A stretch of DNA of 64,000 bases, from positions 935,824 through 999,823 of the forward strand of contig JAYKAV010002519.1 of assembly GCA_035582835.1 (NCBI GenBank), written 5' to 3'. The stretch comes from Phoebastria nigripes (Eukaryota > Chordata > Aves > Procellariiformes > Diomedeidae). The notes beneath the pieces were generated by a model, which was given only the letters and a program-made list of their open reading frames with translations, did not search any database and was not told where the DNA came from. This document shows, in pieces, positions 12,123 through 26,300 of this stretch (within the stretch, counting starts at the first letter, position 1; each line of letters starts with the position of its first letter). Both the position numbers and the translations under genes were made by a program.

Positions 12123-12704
12123 CACAGAGAGGAAACAAGTGACCACCATTTGCTGAACTGCTAGCCTGGGCAAAAAGTTAAGCTCTACACAATGAGGCTC
12201 TGCTGTTAGTTGGTTAATGACAGGATACATATGTAGAAACAGTCTAAGAACTAATGTTCAGGTAGGGTACACATCAGCTGTATAATCAAAATATATACTA
12301 TAATCCAATTCCTTCAAAACATAACCCATCTAGAAGACTTCATTTATTTGAATTACATGGACAGTTTGAAATATATATTTGATTCAATTGTGAAATTCAT
12401 TTTGGATGAGGCAAAAAGTGACATCCTACAACATATTTGTTGTTTGCAATTCATCAGAAAATTCAATTTGTGCCGAAGATATAGTGATTCAACATGAAAA
12501 AATAGCACACATAATTTAAAAAATGTTTAAGATTAAAATCCCCACTTACATGAAAAATGAAATTCAAGCTTAATTTATACGAGGCCTGCACTGCAATAAC
12601 ATCACTTAATTGAATAGCAGACATTATCAAGTCCCACTAAACACGAAGCACAATTCGTCTTTTAATGTCATAAAAAAAAGCATTTGAAAGCAGCTTTAAA
12701 TCAA

Positions 12705-12726
12705 ATATATATGAATTCATATATAT
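12705..12726. repeat. 22-bp AT-rich palindrome
   Basis: This is a perfect palindrome centred on GAATTC, with four TA steps on each side. It is probably a microsatellite-like accident. It could extrude as a cruciform. Confidence 0.9.
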
Positions 12727-13645
12727 GAAATCTGTCTGTTAAGGGCTCAGTTATGTATCTGTGTCTTTTATCACCTTATCAATGCTCATATACAGTCATG
12801 TCAACTATTGAGCTAGATATAGGTACCTAAACGCACATTGAGAACCAACCGTTAGGATTTCCTGCTTTAATCCCAGCCACCACAGAGCAGCTCATGGAAT
12901 TTCTCCCATAAGAACAAGCACTGACCTCTCTGCCACGATTCTTTCACACAGAGACGGCACCAGCCACTGACTAGAAGTGTTCAGAGAACAGCCAACAGAT
13001 TTGAAAAATATATTAAGATATTTAGCCAGCCACAGGCAAAATCATGTTACCAGCCACTTTTCTACAGGCCACGGACCAAACTTCAGTTCTAAATTGCATC
13101 TATACAAGACTATTGACTGAGTCTGAGGAGTAGTTAACACATTTCCTGAACAAGGCTGAGGAATCGCTAATGCATTTCCTAAGCAAATGATGACTCCTGC
13201 ACACAGCCCACTTAATTACCTTTTTCCAATTGCATTTGTAACGTGAGTCAATTCTCAGATGCACTTTTAAAATTTCACTAAACTCGTAAGCATTGTCATT
13301 TCTGTTGTCTAACAGGGAACAGTTTGAAGAGAACATAGATTTTACCTACATAAATTCAATCCCAAACTTGGTAAGGCTTCATTTGCATCACACTAGGATG
13401 CATGAACCATGCTAGCAGTACCAAAACTTGTTCACGGTCCAAATTCTGAATGACGAATCATTTACAATAAAATCTTTTTTCAAGTTAGGCAAGAGTCTTG
13501 TAACAGAAAATTATTTGGAAAAAGTGCCTCACTTAGTTTGAATTAAAACATTATCTCAAAAAGTGGAAGCTAGAAGAGTACTTTTTATGGCTTTCTGAAA
13601 AGTTTCAGCAATGGAGCTTCGACTCGGTGCTTAAGAATATATTTG

Positions 13646-13678
13646 AAAGTAGTGAGGAATCTGATTCCTCACTGCTTT
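13646..13678. repeat. Inverted repeat with 15-bp stem and 3-base loop
   Basis: The arms AAAGTAGTGAGGAAT and ATTCCTCACTGCTTT pair over 15 positions with one T-G mismatch around a CTG loop. The origin is unknown. Confidence 0.9.
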
Positions 13679-14414
13679 GGCTGACTGGGGCCAAAGAATT
13701 TTGTAGAGTAGTATGTGAGGAAAAACTAGAGAGAATAATTGAAGAGGCACCATCGGCATCTTAAATTTGTCCACTAGAAAAATGCAAAGGTTTTAAGAAA
13801 AAACTTGTTAGCAATAAAACTGGGCTTGTTGAACATTAACACCTTGATTTTAATTAAACTACAGATCAAAACAAAAGCATTGCTAATACAATCAACATCA
13901 CAGTATTTCCACATCTGGTTCTTAAAGCAATCAGGAACCTGTTATAACATATATGTAGCCTTTATATTCTTTAGGAAGATTACCCACAACAATGAATACA
14001 AAACCTCCACACCTGACATGGGTTTGAAGGCCACTGGCTACACTGTTCACTGGGTGCAAACGCAGTCATTATAGATGAACAGGACAGGCACATATTTGCT
14101 AAACGTATTCAATGTAACTGAAGCGTGAAGTGATTACTCNGGGCAACTTAGTATCATCCTTTTACAGTTTTTTAACCTCCCAGTATCAAAACCATTCTAT
14201 AAACATTCACATTGATCCAAACTTCCAAGAAGCTTCAGCTGATTCTCCTTTTTGTAAGCTATCCTCTTGCCCTCAAACAGAAGAAAAAGACCTCAAGAAC
14301 ACACTTTTAAAACAAAATTGCCCCCACAGGCAAAATAAGAAAAATATCTCTTAAGGAGAGACCTACATAAATGCAGTTTTTACCTTGGAACAGGTAACAC
14401 TGGAATACTGCTAT

Positions 14415-14460
14415 GATTGAAAAGTATGAAGTTTAACTACAATTGAAAAGTACGAAGTTT
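14415..14460. repeat. Short direct repeat, period 27
   Basis: Two 19-base copies of ATTGAAAAGTAYGAAGTTT (14415-14433 and 14442-14460) differ at one position. This is probably a local duplication. Confidence 0.85.
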
Positions 14461-16433
14461 TAAATACTCACCCCCAAAAGATTATTATCTTCAAGTCAAG
14501 CATTAAAAAAACAGAACAGATTTGCAGGAACTAAACAAGTATTGCCTCTTTTATAGCCTGACAACTGTAACCAAAAATGTATTCAGAGTTAGTTCATAGT
14601 TGTTAATTCTAAGCAATCTAAATCATTCACATACAAAAGAAATTTATGCATCCAGAACCTCCAACCCATGGCATTTTTTCAGCCATCATGATCCTGATTA
14701 AGGCCTCTCACAGTGTTTGTAGTCTCAGCTTAGACTAAATCCATCCCTAACAATCAGGAATAGTTTGGTGGAGGATGAGGTTCCTCTTGACTGCTGCCTG
14801 TCAGCAGGAAGGGAACTACAGATAAGGAATGCTGCAAGGGGCATTTGATCTTATTGTTGGGAAGCAGAGCAAGCCTACTTACTCCAAGCCTTCCACAGCA
14901 GCTGCTCGCTGCTAATTCAGGAGCAACCTTCTCATCCTCGACATCCAAGTGCTTAATACAAAGGGAAAAGATCAACAATTATACCCAAAAAGGAAAGGCA
15001 AACTTTACTTTAAGGGCTGGCAGTATTTCTTAGCAGCCATAGCTGTAATTCTAAGAAATGACAGAATTCCACCTAAATATGCTTTTCCTAAACATTTGAA
15101 TATTCATGTTCAGTCAATTATGATTTTCTTCAAGATCTTAATATGTTGCATATAATTTTTTGTGTCTGCATATCCTGAGTAACTAAGAACCATGCATAGT
15201 TAATTGACAGACTTGCCCACTGCATTTCTCGGTTTTAGACATTTCCCTCCCCCCTTCCATAGTTTCATTTTAAGATAATTTTTGAGAAAAACATTTTGCA
15301 AGTACACTTCAAAGTGAACTAGGTGCTCCAAAAATACTGAAACTAACTTGCTTAGTGTATTTGAACCAAAGTGTTGATTATACAAGTTCTAATGCCTTTA
15401 TGTATTCTACGCCACATTAAGTGAACTGCCAAGAAGCACGATGCTCAACAGTGAACAAAGGCATGATGCTTTACAGTAATTTCCTGGACAGGAAATGAAA
15501 GGCTATAGATACACTGAGCTGTGAATCCTTGACTTTCACCGCATAAGACTCTTCTTATTAACTGATGAGAGATAGCACATTGACGATATTAAAAACAAAA
15601 TCTATACTGATTCAGCTCTCCGGTGTTTGTTCACAACTGGTGAGAGAAGTTTAATCAGGTCTCAAATTATTGTAACAACTTGATTTATCTATTAAAGCCT
15701 TTCTGTATTACTTGTATTTGCTTTAGATGGCACAAATAACATTTGTAAAAGTAAACCACTCCAGAAGAAAAGAAAGCTCTGCCATATCCCACACATCAAC
15801 TGCTAGAGATGAAAGGCATGTTCTGCTCTGTAATAAACAGATATACCCACTGCTCTTCATTACTCAAAAAATATATAATATCAATGGACTAACCGTGGTC
15901 AGCTATGCCCTCTATCTCATGTTCTTATATCAACAACCAGACAACTGGATTTTTTCTCTAAATATGATTTAATTAAAAAGACTAAATCAGCTTTGAGTTT
16001 TATTTTATATATGTACAATAGTTACCAAATAATGAATACACTGAATCAGTTATGTTAAATTTCATATAACGTCAAAGGACATCAGCATGGCATGGAATAA
16101 ACTCACACTGCCTTTTGCATATACAAAAAATGCATTAATGTTAACTGTGATTAATATTTTGGTTTGTGGGGTCTTTTTATAACCTGCTTATTAATTCTCC
16201 AAATAATCTTGCCATAAAAACAGTGTAAGTAAGTAGTTAATTGATCAGTTAATATATTAGCAAAGATAAACATTAGTAAAGTTTGCAAGAAATCAACTGC
16301 AAAATTACCTCAAGTGTAGGACTGAATGTATTCACATGAAAGTTACCTTCAGTTAGAAAAGTTTTGAAAAAGAGCCCAAGTTGGAGCTGTGCATTAATTT
16401 GGTCAAACTGATTCATATGAATGAACAGTCAAG

Positions 16434-16439
16434 TTTATT
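16434..16439 (-). promoter_or_regulatory. TBC1D15: Possible TBC1D15 polyadenylation signal
   Basis: This is an AATAAA hexamer on the minus strand about 700 bases after the stop codon. Another lies near 16000. Long 3' UTRs are usual for this gene, so distal sites further left are equally possible. Confidence 0.25.
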
Positions 16440-16489
16440 CAGATATTGAAAATATGACTATCCTTTTTAGTATTCACAAACATTTGTGT

Positions 16490-16530
16490 ATATAGTGTGT
16501 GTATGTGTGTAAATATATATATGCATATAT
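16490..16530. repeat. TG/TA microsatellite
   Basis: An imperfect dinucleotide tract, GT-rich and then TA-rich, in the presumed 3' flank of TBC1D15. Confidence 0.7.
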
Positions 16531-17145
16531 AAAGTGAAGATATGTTAATGTAAAAATATACTGTTCGTCCATTCCCAATTACACAAAATTCAGTATTTGG
16601 ACATTAAACTGTGTAAGTATAAATGTCCATTTCAAATCTACATTCAACCAGCAACAAATACTTAGAATATTTTTGTAAACATTTGAGATAGGGGAAAACC
16701 CATTCATTTACAAAATGATCCTTCTTTAACACATCAGCATCTCTTCAGCTTGAAAATTTTGTACAGCAGCTTCAGCTGGCCTACTGTGAATCTGCTCAAA
16801 TCAAGGAGCTCACACTGTCTTAGCTCAATACATGTGAAAGCTCAGCAAATGCAGAATTTTCAAATTCATTCTTAATCACCATCCATTTCCAGTTCACCAG
16901 CAAAAAGAAAATGCACTTGGCTACAAAAATATTAAGGAATGTTATTGAAAACAAAAGGCTATTTTGGTAGAAGAAACTACAAAAATAGTTGAGTCATGTT
17001 GTAAAGCTTTAATGCAAGAGCATTACAGTACAGATTTTCTTTCCAACCTTAAAGCTTAATCAACACCAAATTTAAATATCCATCTCTCAAGTGCTTGAAA
17101 AAAACGTGCTCAGTAAAAGTCTTTCTTCAGTTTAACCAACTGTAA

Positions 17146-17352
17146 TTACGCAGGTGTCAGGCTCTGCGTCTCAGACATCTGTTGAGTGCTGTCTCCTGTT
17201 CCATTGGCAGCAATTACAGGTGTTGAGATACTCTGATATAATGACGTCTGACAACTCAACACAGCTCCACTTTCATCCTCTCCAGTATCTGAATCTGGTG
17301 TTACAGAACTGCTTTCTATTCCCAGGATCTCACTAACTGCTTGAGGCAATTC
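17146..17352 (-). CDS. TBC1D15: TBC1D15 coding exon 17 (stop)
   Basis: Encodes residues 600-667 and TAA. It starts [11 protein letters not shown] after an acceptor TTTCTAG, then an acidic [10 protein letters not shown] segment and a Ser/Thr/Gln-rich end SLTPA, the same ending as human. The middle is the least conserved part of the protein. Confidence 0.96.
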   Translation of the reverse strand, partial: ELPQAVSEILGIESSSVTPDSDTGEDESGAVLSCQTSLYQSISTPVIAANGTGDSTQQMSETQSLTPA

Positions 17353-20300
17353 CTAGAAAGGAGGAGGGGGGGGGGAAATTAAAAATCACTGTGATTGAAT
17401 GGAAAAAAGTTAACAACAAGGTCCCCCCCGGTCCATCCCCCACCGCCAGTAAGTAATCATTCATCTGAATTTAGCTGTACTGAAAGCATCTCTCTTGGCA
17501 TGAGTTCCATTAAAGTTACCATTTTCTGTATCTGCTTTTCAAAAAGACAGCAAAAGGGGACAGGCTCAGGAATCAATTCCTGATTAATAATATAATCTTC
17601 ATTACAAAAATAAAAGTCTAAACAACTATTATAATTACACTTCATATTATTGAAATTAGTTTTATTGAGTGAACCATTAGTTTCTGCCTAATAAGTCTGG
17701 TATGCTTTCAGTGCAATGCACCTCTCACCTCATTTTTCTCGAGCACACTGAACATCAGATTACTTGTACTGAGGTTATCTAGTAAGAGTTAAGAAATCAC
17801 AACCAAAAGGCACAATCCAGCTTTCCCCCAGTGAACAATATTACTCTATAAAATTAATCACTCTTGCTTACAGACTTTTAGAATATAGGTGCTGTATAGA
17901 TACACCACATCCTTTATCATACCCAGGCATTTAGTTATTTCGCAAGTCATACATGTGCACTTACAGCCAACTACATACTTTTACTGTCTATAAATGCTCA
18001 CAGTAGATATATTCAAAATATCTTTACCTTGCAATTCATCATCTGCATAGAAATTGCTTCTGCTTTGCAGAGTATATATTCCACATCAATTTTCATAGAC
18101 AGTTCATTGATATGCTAAAAATATATTCACAAAGAATAGTAAGTGTGATACATGGTAAATACGCTTTATTGTAAAATACACTAATACTGTACTGCACTGC
18201 TAATAAGTATCACCTTATAAGCTTGCCCCTTAAGCTATGAAATGCTAAACACACTCTATTTGCTTTGACAAATGGGTACTGAAAGATGTAGTATGCAACA
18301 GCTGGCTTTCACCAGTATCCAAGATCTGCAACAAGAATCCATGATACTTCTAAATGTGACAATCTAGCCCTCCTAGGTACCCCCAGCTCACATTTTCAAA
18401 GAGAAAACAAGATTACAGAAGAAAAAGCAAAAATTAAGATTAAACATACTAAGCGGTAGTCTAAGGGGGAGAATGGTTTTCCATCTGTTAATCATCACTA
18501 AACACAGACATCAAATAAACCATTTTGAAAGCATGGAGGATAGACATTCAGTTCACATTTAACCCTTCATAAGATAGTACGTACCTTTTCCTCTCCCCAA
18601 TGTGAAATACAAATATATTGCATTAACTCTAAAAAGTTAATTAATATTTAAATAATGCGTAAGAATTCAGTACCTTTAATATTTCATTAAAGCCATAGTG
18701 CTTGTCCATTATTTGCTGTTTTTCAGATTCTAAGATAGCACAACAAAGGAGAAGATGAAAATTCTGGCAAGGCAATTCCGTCCACATGACCTGTTAAAAT
18801 ATGAAAACCACTTTTGAAATGCTTATGCTTTTTCTCTGAAAAGAAAAGCAGTTCTTGGAAAATACGTAAGCCCTCAAGCCAAGTGGCTTAACTAACAATA
18901 AGCTATTTTTGAAGGCCACTAAGTATTTGTACAATTATTTGAAATATTTCTTTTGGCCAATTAGTGACAACTGCAAGTCTGAGTCACCAAATGCTCATCT
19001 GGTTCTTCAAGACTTCTGTGTCTACCAGGTTGTGCACTATAATGCTATTAAGCTGCCTGAGCTTGCAGTCCTGCGAATGTGTGTTCTGCCTCAGCTCATG
19101 TGAAATTCTCCTACTCAAAATTACTAACTACACAGAAGTAATTAAAACTAAAATTATTTCCTCTAGGACGACAGGAAATGGCCTCAAGTTGCGACAGGGG
19201 AGGTTTAGATTGGACATTAGGAAAAATTTCTTTACTGAAAGAGTGGTTAAACATTGGAACAGGCTGCCCAGGGAAGTGGTGGAGTCACCATCCCTGGAAG
19301 TATTTAAAAGATGTGTAGATGAGGCGCTTAGGGACATGGTTTAGTGGGCATGGTGGTGTTGGGTTGACGGTTGGACTCAATGATCTTAGAGGTCTTTTCC
19401 AACCTTAATGATTCTATGATTCTATTTGTGTGGCTTAGTGTGTCTGCATTAAGTGTGAATTTGTAGAAGTGTGTCATGCTCAGCAATCCCTCCAAAAGGT
19501 TCTAATGGTTATAAATAAGGTGCTAAAGTTGTTCCCAAGCCCCCCACTAAAAGAGCCCAAATACATGTTCACCCAGGTGTTGGGCGCGGGTGGGTGTTAC
19601 TTTCTGACAGGATACATATTGGCTTTTGGTCCCACGGAGGCCACAGATAATCATTCTCGAGTTCACTGGGACCTAAACGTGCAACCTCAGTATTAATACC
19701 CTATTTTAGCATGTTTATGAGAGTCAAATCTTGGAGGAAAAAAAAAAAAATTGAAGACAATGTGTGTGGTGGGCAGAAAGCTGGAGAACAGTTTTGACAA
19801 GAAAAAAAAGGAAGGAAACAAGAAGTTGTTTGCATAAATTACTCTGACAAACAGATAAAGGGATTTAAGTCAATGTATTTACTCTCAAAAAAGGCAAGTA
19901 AAAAAAAGCAGGCTTATGAAGATTCAGTCTTACTTCACTAGTAAAAATTTTCTTGCTTAATTATTGATAGAACACAGCCTTAAAGCTCAACAAGAGCTTA
20001 CTTATACTTGAACTTTTATCACTAGTACATGTAGCCCGTAAACAGAATTGCATAAATCTGAAAGATATCCAAACCAAGTTCACCCAAAATAAAGTGCAAT
20101 TAATCTTGAATGTTTCAATTAAGATTCAATTCACTCAGTCCAGAATTAAATTTCGTATCTTTTTCAGGTATCCAATATTCTGTTAAAGCACACTCTCACT
20201 CCAGGAAAAGGGCTGGAATGTAAATAGACTGATAAACAATAATAATCATACGAAAATGCCTACAGTCTACCAAATACAGTCTCTCTACACACTATTGTTT

Positions 20301-23300
20301 TCTTTTTTTTTTACTCCTACTTCATAAGAAGGAAATATTGACAGCTGTACATGGATTTTGTTCAACATCAAGTTTGTACATAGAGAGCAAACTACTGCCT
20401 ACACACTTCCAGTACACTCCAATTCTCACGGTACGCATACCATAAATCATCAACAATCACTAATGAAGCATATCAGACGACAGGCTGCCTCTTGGCATTA
20501 AATCTAAACCAGAACATAGATGATGGAAACATGATAATGCAGGATATAGGGGAAACCGAACCAAAATATAGATCTGTATAATAGTTACCTTTTTGTAGAC
20601 ATTAACAGAATATTTAACTTTCTTATCTACAATTTAATGCTATCCTACTGGAATATCTACTTTAAGAAGTATTTGCTTCAAGCTGTAAGTTCAGTGGAAG
20701 CTGGATCCGGCTTCAAGAGTGAAAAAAGCCCAAAAATACTAACAAGGATGTTTACAGACATTCTCTCCTCTCAGGAAAATTAGCAGCTGTCACCAGCTGC
20801 TAATACCAGCTGCAAGAAATTCCATACTTTTTGCTACCATTTTTGATACACCTTTCAAAGTCTGGAGCAGAGCATGCACTTAAGCTTATGTATGTAAATG
20901 CATAACAGCAGCACCACAAAGTGCTTGGAAAAGGATGAAAGAAAAACAGCATTTAAATTAAGAATATAAAAATATACCACTTAAGTGCGATAACGCTTTT
21001 CCTCCTATTTCCTTCTGATAAAGCTATGCAAGTAAGGACTCATTTGTTCTAGCGGTACCTCAGCATCCATGAATATTCATAACAAATACTAGCATGTAAG
21101 TAATTTATCACTAGGTCATCCTTGTTTTATACAATGTGAACTGTACTAGCATAACACTGGAGGTAAGCGTGAGCTAGCTGTCTAATTTTGTTACAGAATT
21201 TTTCTTTTGGGATTCTTCTTTTTCTACCCAGTCTTCCTGCACCATCTTGAGAATGAAGCAGCTCACTGTGCAAAGGAAAGATTAAGAGCTGGCTGGAATT
21301 ACCAGGTAATATTGTCTGTCTCTCCAGTGNGAAGGAGGGACTGAGGTGCTCTCAATTTTGGGACATCTAAGTAGTGGCTCAGCATGCTGTCTATTTGGGC
21401 TGAGTTTGAGAGACACTACTAAAATGTACAGCAAATAATCCCACCCACAGACAGAGCAGTTTAACCTGTATTCATATTTCTGTAAAAAGATGTTGCATAA
21501 AGCATTGCAAATAACTGCAATCACACAATGTGTCTCAACTTATTCACACAAGGTGGAATACCGCCTCTAGTGTGTGCGCTGCCTAGCACACCTTGCTGCA
21601 CCATTTAGTGATGATATAACCAACCGCATTTTCTAGCACAATCTGATTATTATGGCTTTTGCTCAGTAAGTGCGAGGGCTTGGTTTTAGCTTCTACTCCG
21701 GCTGATGGGGACTGGTATCTCCCATCTCTAAGGTGAATATCTAATAACTGGTCCAGTGAAAAGTCGTNNNNNNNNNNNNNNNNNNNNNNNNNNNNNNNNN
21801 NNNNNNNTTTTTTTTTTTTTTTTTTTTTTGAGATAAAACACTGGAAGTCATGAAGCCAGTGGGAATAGGGAAAAAGTATGTGGTTCAGGCAACCCAGAAG
21901 ATAGAAATGGAGGTCCAAAATAACACCCTGAAATTCACAGATTAGACAGAAAAAGCCCCTGAAGTTGTGGAACTTGGGACTGGAATCTCAAATGGTACCT
22001 CCCCTTCTTCCCATTCTACCCTCTGCAAATGAATACGTCACAGGGTAATACTGCCTTCAAATGGGTTGCCTCAATTCATGTGCTATCACAAAATAGCACA
22101 TGAATTTTGCTCAGACTGAAATACCCTAAAAGCAGTTCATTTCTCTCTACTGATTACAAAGGGGAAAATGGTCTCCTATAATGTGCCTATAGCTTGCCTT
22201 TTTAAATCTCACATTTACACTCCACTGATACCAATGAAGCTGCATAGCTATGAACAGGAAAAACAACCTGTTGTAAGCTGGACTTCAACTGTGACAAAGG
22301 TGACACCAGCTTTCACATAAAAACATCAACATAATGCCTTAATTAGTTTGTTTTGAAAAGGAGAACAAGATATCCCCTTTCCCATTCCATATGTCCTAGC
22401 AAAGAAATTGAATACTTATAGTAAACATACATTATGATGTGCTAGAAGGAACCTACAAGANTATCATGTATCAACAGGTTTCCATCATCCTCCTAAGACA
22501 GAAAAAAAAATACTGAAGAGTTAGAAATATAGTGTGTTTCTTTTCTGTATGCACACGTATACATACATTAAGGCAGAGGTGATAAAAACATGCTAGCCTG
22601 GGACTATAAACTATAAATAAAAATACTGTTGTCATCAATTTAAAAAGAAAAATCAGTCTTTAAAAAAATACTCAGAAGACAACATAACACTAAGGGGGCA
22701 AAACAAGATGATTGGTGAATTTTTTTCCCCAAAATTATTACAATTTTATCCCTTGGAGTAAGAGAATTCTTTTGGTTTTGTACATTTTGGTTCCTTTATT
22801 TATGAATGTTATTCATAATCTTTTTAGTCCTCTTCAGTTAAAATACCACCTCAATACTCTACGATAGTAAATTCCACCAAACGATGATAAAAAGCTAAAA
22901 AAGATTTACTTTGACAGTTTTAAATACTGGTCCTCCTCTTTATGTGACTCCTTTTTCATTAGTGGAAAAAGTGAATAAAAGCATCAACATTATTTTTCAT
23001 TATAGTACAGATTTTATGCATCTCAGTCCTGTTCTTTTCATTACCCTTCTGTTCCCCAGCACAACTCTATGTGATGTTATGTCCTAGAAAATACTCCTTC
23101 CATTCATCTGAACATTTATTCTCTTGTTTAGGAGTTTTCAGTGGATACTGTGCTCTTGTAAAATGCATCTTAAGACAATTTGACACACTTCTTAATTTTC
23201 TGGGAATAAAGAATTAAAGAATGTTCAACAAAAATGTTAGTTCATCTTAATTACTCCATCTGATCCCAAGATCACCTAAATCAAAAAAGATCTCATTAAC

Positions 23301-26300
23301 CTAGAATTATCAGAACTTCCACATTTTGATGTTTTACATTATGTTATTTGGCATCATGAGGCCTTATCATCAAGATTAACTGGATCTTCTGACATCATCC
23401 TCTTCACGGTTTTGGCTAACAAAAACTACCCTGCCAGTGCTTCATTCCACTTAATCTATAAAGTACTACCAATATCAAGGAACTAATCAGACACACACAA
23501 ATGCTATTTTTTCTAGCATAAGCTGTTTTCCCTTAAAAGTTAACTGATACTCTCCACTTACTACTATCACTTAAGAGCCTCATCTGAAGGATCGTGTCCA
23601 AACCTTTTTGAAAAAGCCAATTTATCCCCACCAGCTCTTATAAGTATTTTTTCATTAACTTCCCAAGTTTTTGTTTTGGCTAAAAAGACATAACATATGC
23701 TAATATGTCCTCACCTCATTGCACTGAATTAGTTTAAAAAAAAAAAAATCTATTAGAGTATTAATCACTTTGCAGAATGATCCATGCTTTTTGTTCTAAA
23801 GTCCAAAGACTGCTGGAGTTTGTGTGATGAAATATCTTCTTACCTCCCAGAGTCGAAGAATATCTTGAAAGCTAAATTCCCTTTTAAATCTGATAAGAAG
23901 CCATCGGAAGCAAAAATAAAGGTAGCCTGAGTCTTGAGATTCTAGGAATAAGAGTGTTACATTTCAGAAACACCAAATTTGGTTAAGACAACAGGGGAAA
24001 AAAAAACAACACACTTTACAGGTACACAATCATACCACTGGTTTTTAAGATGGTAGCCCCTTTTCAGAATCAAAGATATTTGCCAGAGGATGGCATATTT
24101 TTAAAATCAGTAATTAGATGACCCTGTTTCTCAATAGGCATGGAGCAACTATTGAAATCTTTTAGGTGTTATTAATTTACAAGTCCTGTATTCATATAAT
24201 ATTACTATTGGAATTATGTTTAAAGACTGGTAAGGATATCAATGCACACAGAATGCAGTAAGTTGTTTTAGTTATTGTGCATGAATAACACACCTACCTA
24301 AATAACTGCAAAATCCACTGTCTAGTAAACGAAGCAAAGTACTCAGCTGAATTAGTTGTGTCTTCATACCCTGCATCTGTTCTTCAAAATTCTGATGCTG
24401 GATGGAATAAAATATTAGCACTGTCATTTTTATTACCTCAATTATAATTTTGAGATTTACAGCCATTTTTAATTTTAAAAAAAAGTTTTGTTGTTGCAAC
24501 AGTGGTTCTCATCCTTTAGGTATTTAACATATGGATATTTAACTGTACTTGTATCTGATTAAATGTCTGCTTTTTACTGAAAGGTTTAACTAAAGCAGTG
24601 AACTGTTTCTTCGATAACACTTTTGTATGTAATAAATGATACTTTAAATCAGCCTATGCTCTGTACCTCCAAGCAGCACCGTGCACTCAAACCAAAAAGA
24701 TAATTTTTTTTTTCATTCTCATACCAGTCACTTTGTTTCGCCACATGCACAATTCATAAAACCTTCAGTTTGTGGAAAGTCTAAATTGCATTTAACAAAT
24801 GCCAAAAGGTAAGTATGACAGGGAACCATTATCCTGAACAAAATTCTGCTAGAGGACTCTTGATTAATACAAATTTGGCTGTGATGGCTGAGTTACTTTG
24901 GAATTTCCAAGGAGCCGAATTTGTCTGTATTGCACAGTAATAGTATCACAAACCCACCTGTGTCAATCAGAAAAAACATTGACTTCAAACATAAGATGAC
25001 TGCTTTAAAAGAATTAAAAAAAAACAATTACATTTATAAAATAAAATTAACCCCAAATGTTATCCATAGCTTATCTGTTTAATGTGGGCTAAAAAAAGCC
25101 TTATTTTACCATTTGATCCATGTATGATACAAAGCACCAAAAGGCATCTACTTCATTCTCCATAACATACAAGACAGGTGAAAGCAAGTCACTCATCCCC
25201 TGCACATAACCTTGATGAAGAAAAAGGAAAAAAAAACAAAACAAATAGGAATTTAGTTAAACTCAGCAGTTAAACAGTAATTTTTCAAGTGTGTTGAACG
25301 ACTAAGTGAAACGAATGTTTACATTCCAACTTTGTACATACTGTAATTTTCCAACTCAGCCACCAGTAAAAACATTTTTGTATTAATAACAACCAACATC
25401 CAGCTGATATAACAAGATTTAGCAGCAGTTTCTGCCAATCTAAAGAGAACATAAAACAAACACACTGGTTTTGTAGTTGTTAAAATACGTACAAACTGAG
25501 CTGACACCATAATAGATTTTTAGTTAAAAAAAAAATTTAGAGCTCAGAAGCGTATATTGATATTTTTAAGAAGATTAAATATATACCTTGCACCATCACA
25601 AATACAGGCTCATATTTATTCTCCTCTCCATCTNTAATTGGTTGCTTTCTTTCATACATTTAAAATCTTTTTATATCTTCCCACTTTTTTTCCCCTCCAA
25701 CTGAAGATTTTCTTTTCAAATAGATTTGGAGAAGAGACGTTGACTTTCAGTCACAGGAAAACATATGGTGCAATAGCTTTTATGAAGAAAATTTCGCACT
25801 TAACATTTCTTTTTCCCAGCACTGAATATGCTTTAAGGATTCCTATATTTAGGGAAGCAGGAACTGTTCTGCTTGGACGGTATTTTAAATACACCAAAGC
25901 CTAAGACCGCTATGTAACTAAGCAGCCAACAACAAAAAAGACTACTACCTATCAAACTGAGGAAGGGGATTATTAGCAAAGTATTGCTTGTGAGAAGCAT
26001 GAAAGAAACACATATCCAGGCCTGATTCAAGGAAGCGCCTTTAGGTTTCTGTGCCCAGAAATCGTGAACCAAGTTCACGTGCCCTAAAAAGCACTCACAT
26101 GCCTTATAAGAAAAGCTTACATTCAACTGGAGAATAAAATGCCCATTTTTAGAGCACATCATTTTTACAAATAGCTAGACAATTTTAGTTGTACACAAAA
26201 CATTTTCAAAATTTTATAGCTTTTAATGCTTATTCCAGCTTCCTTGTTTATAATTAACAGCCCAGTTAAGAAGAGTAGAGGACAAGGATTTTTAGAGCTC

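Larger units (their letters stand above)
12123..17145. other. Intergenic sequence and probable TBC1D15 3' UTR
   Basis: The right part, directly below the TBC1D15 stop codon, must contain its 3' untranslated region on the minus strand. How far it reaches cannot be told from sequence alone. I saw no coding exon or known transposon. Structural oddities are a 22-bp palindrome at 12705-12726, a long hairpin at 13646-13678, a 19-bp direct repeat at 14415-14460 and a TG/TA microsatellite near 16490-16530. Confidence 0.6.
18791..23843 (-). other. TBC1D15: TBC1D15 intron 14
   Basis: A 5-kb intron. It contains a CR1 3' end on the opposite strand (about 19160-19425), a perfect 11-bp-arm hairpin at 20779-20804, and an assembly gap at 21768-21807 beside a T run. 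The rest is AT-rich with no recognised element. Confidence 0.9.

Noticed and set aside
17154..17336. Plus-strand frame opposite the last TBC1D15 exon
   Set aside because: It mirrors the real coding exon on the minus strand and has no independent support.
19128..19337. Minus-strand 69-codon frame
   Set aside because: It is the reverse of the CR1 coding tail on plus.
21583..21918. Minus-strand 111-codon frame with poly-lysine
   Set aside because: It reads through a T run and an N gap, so the frame is not real.
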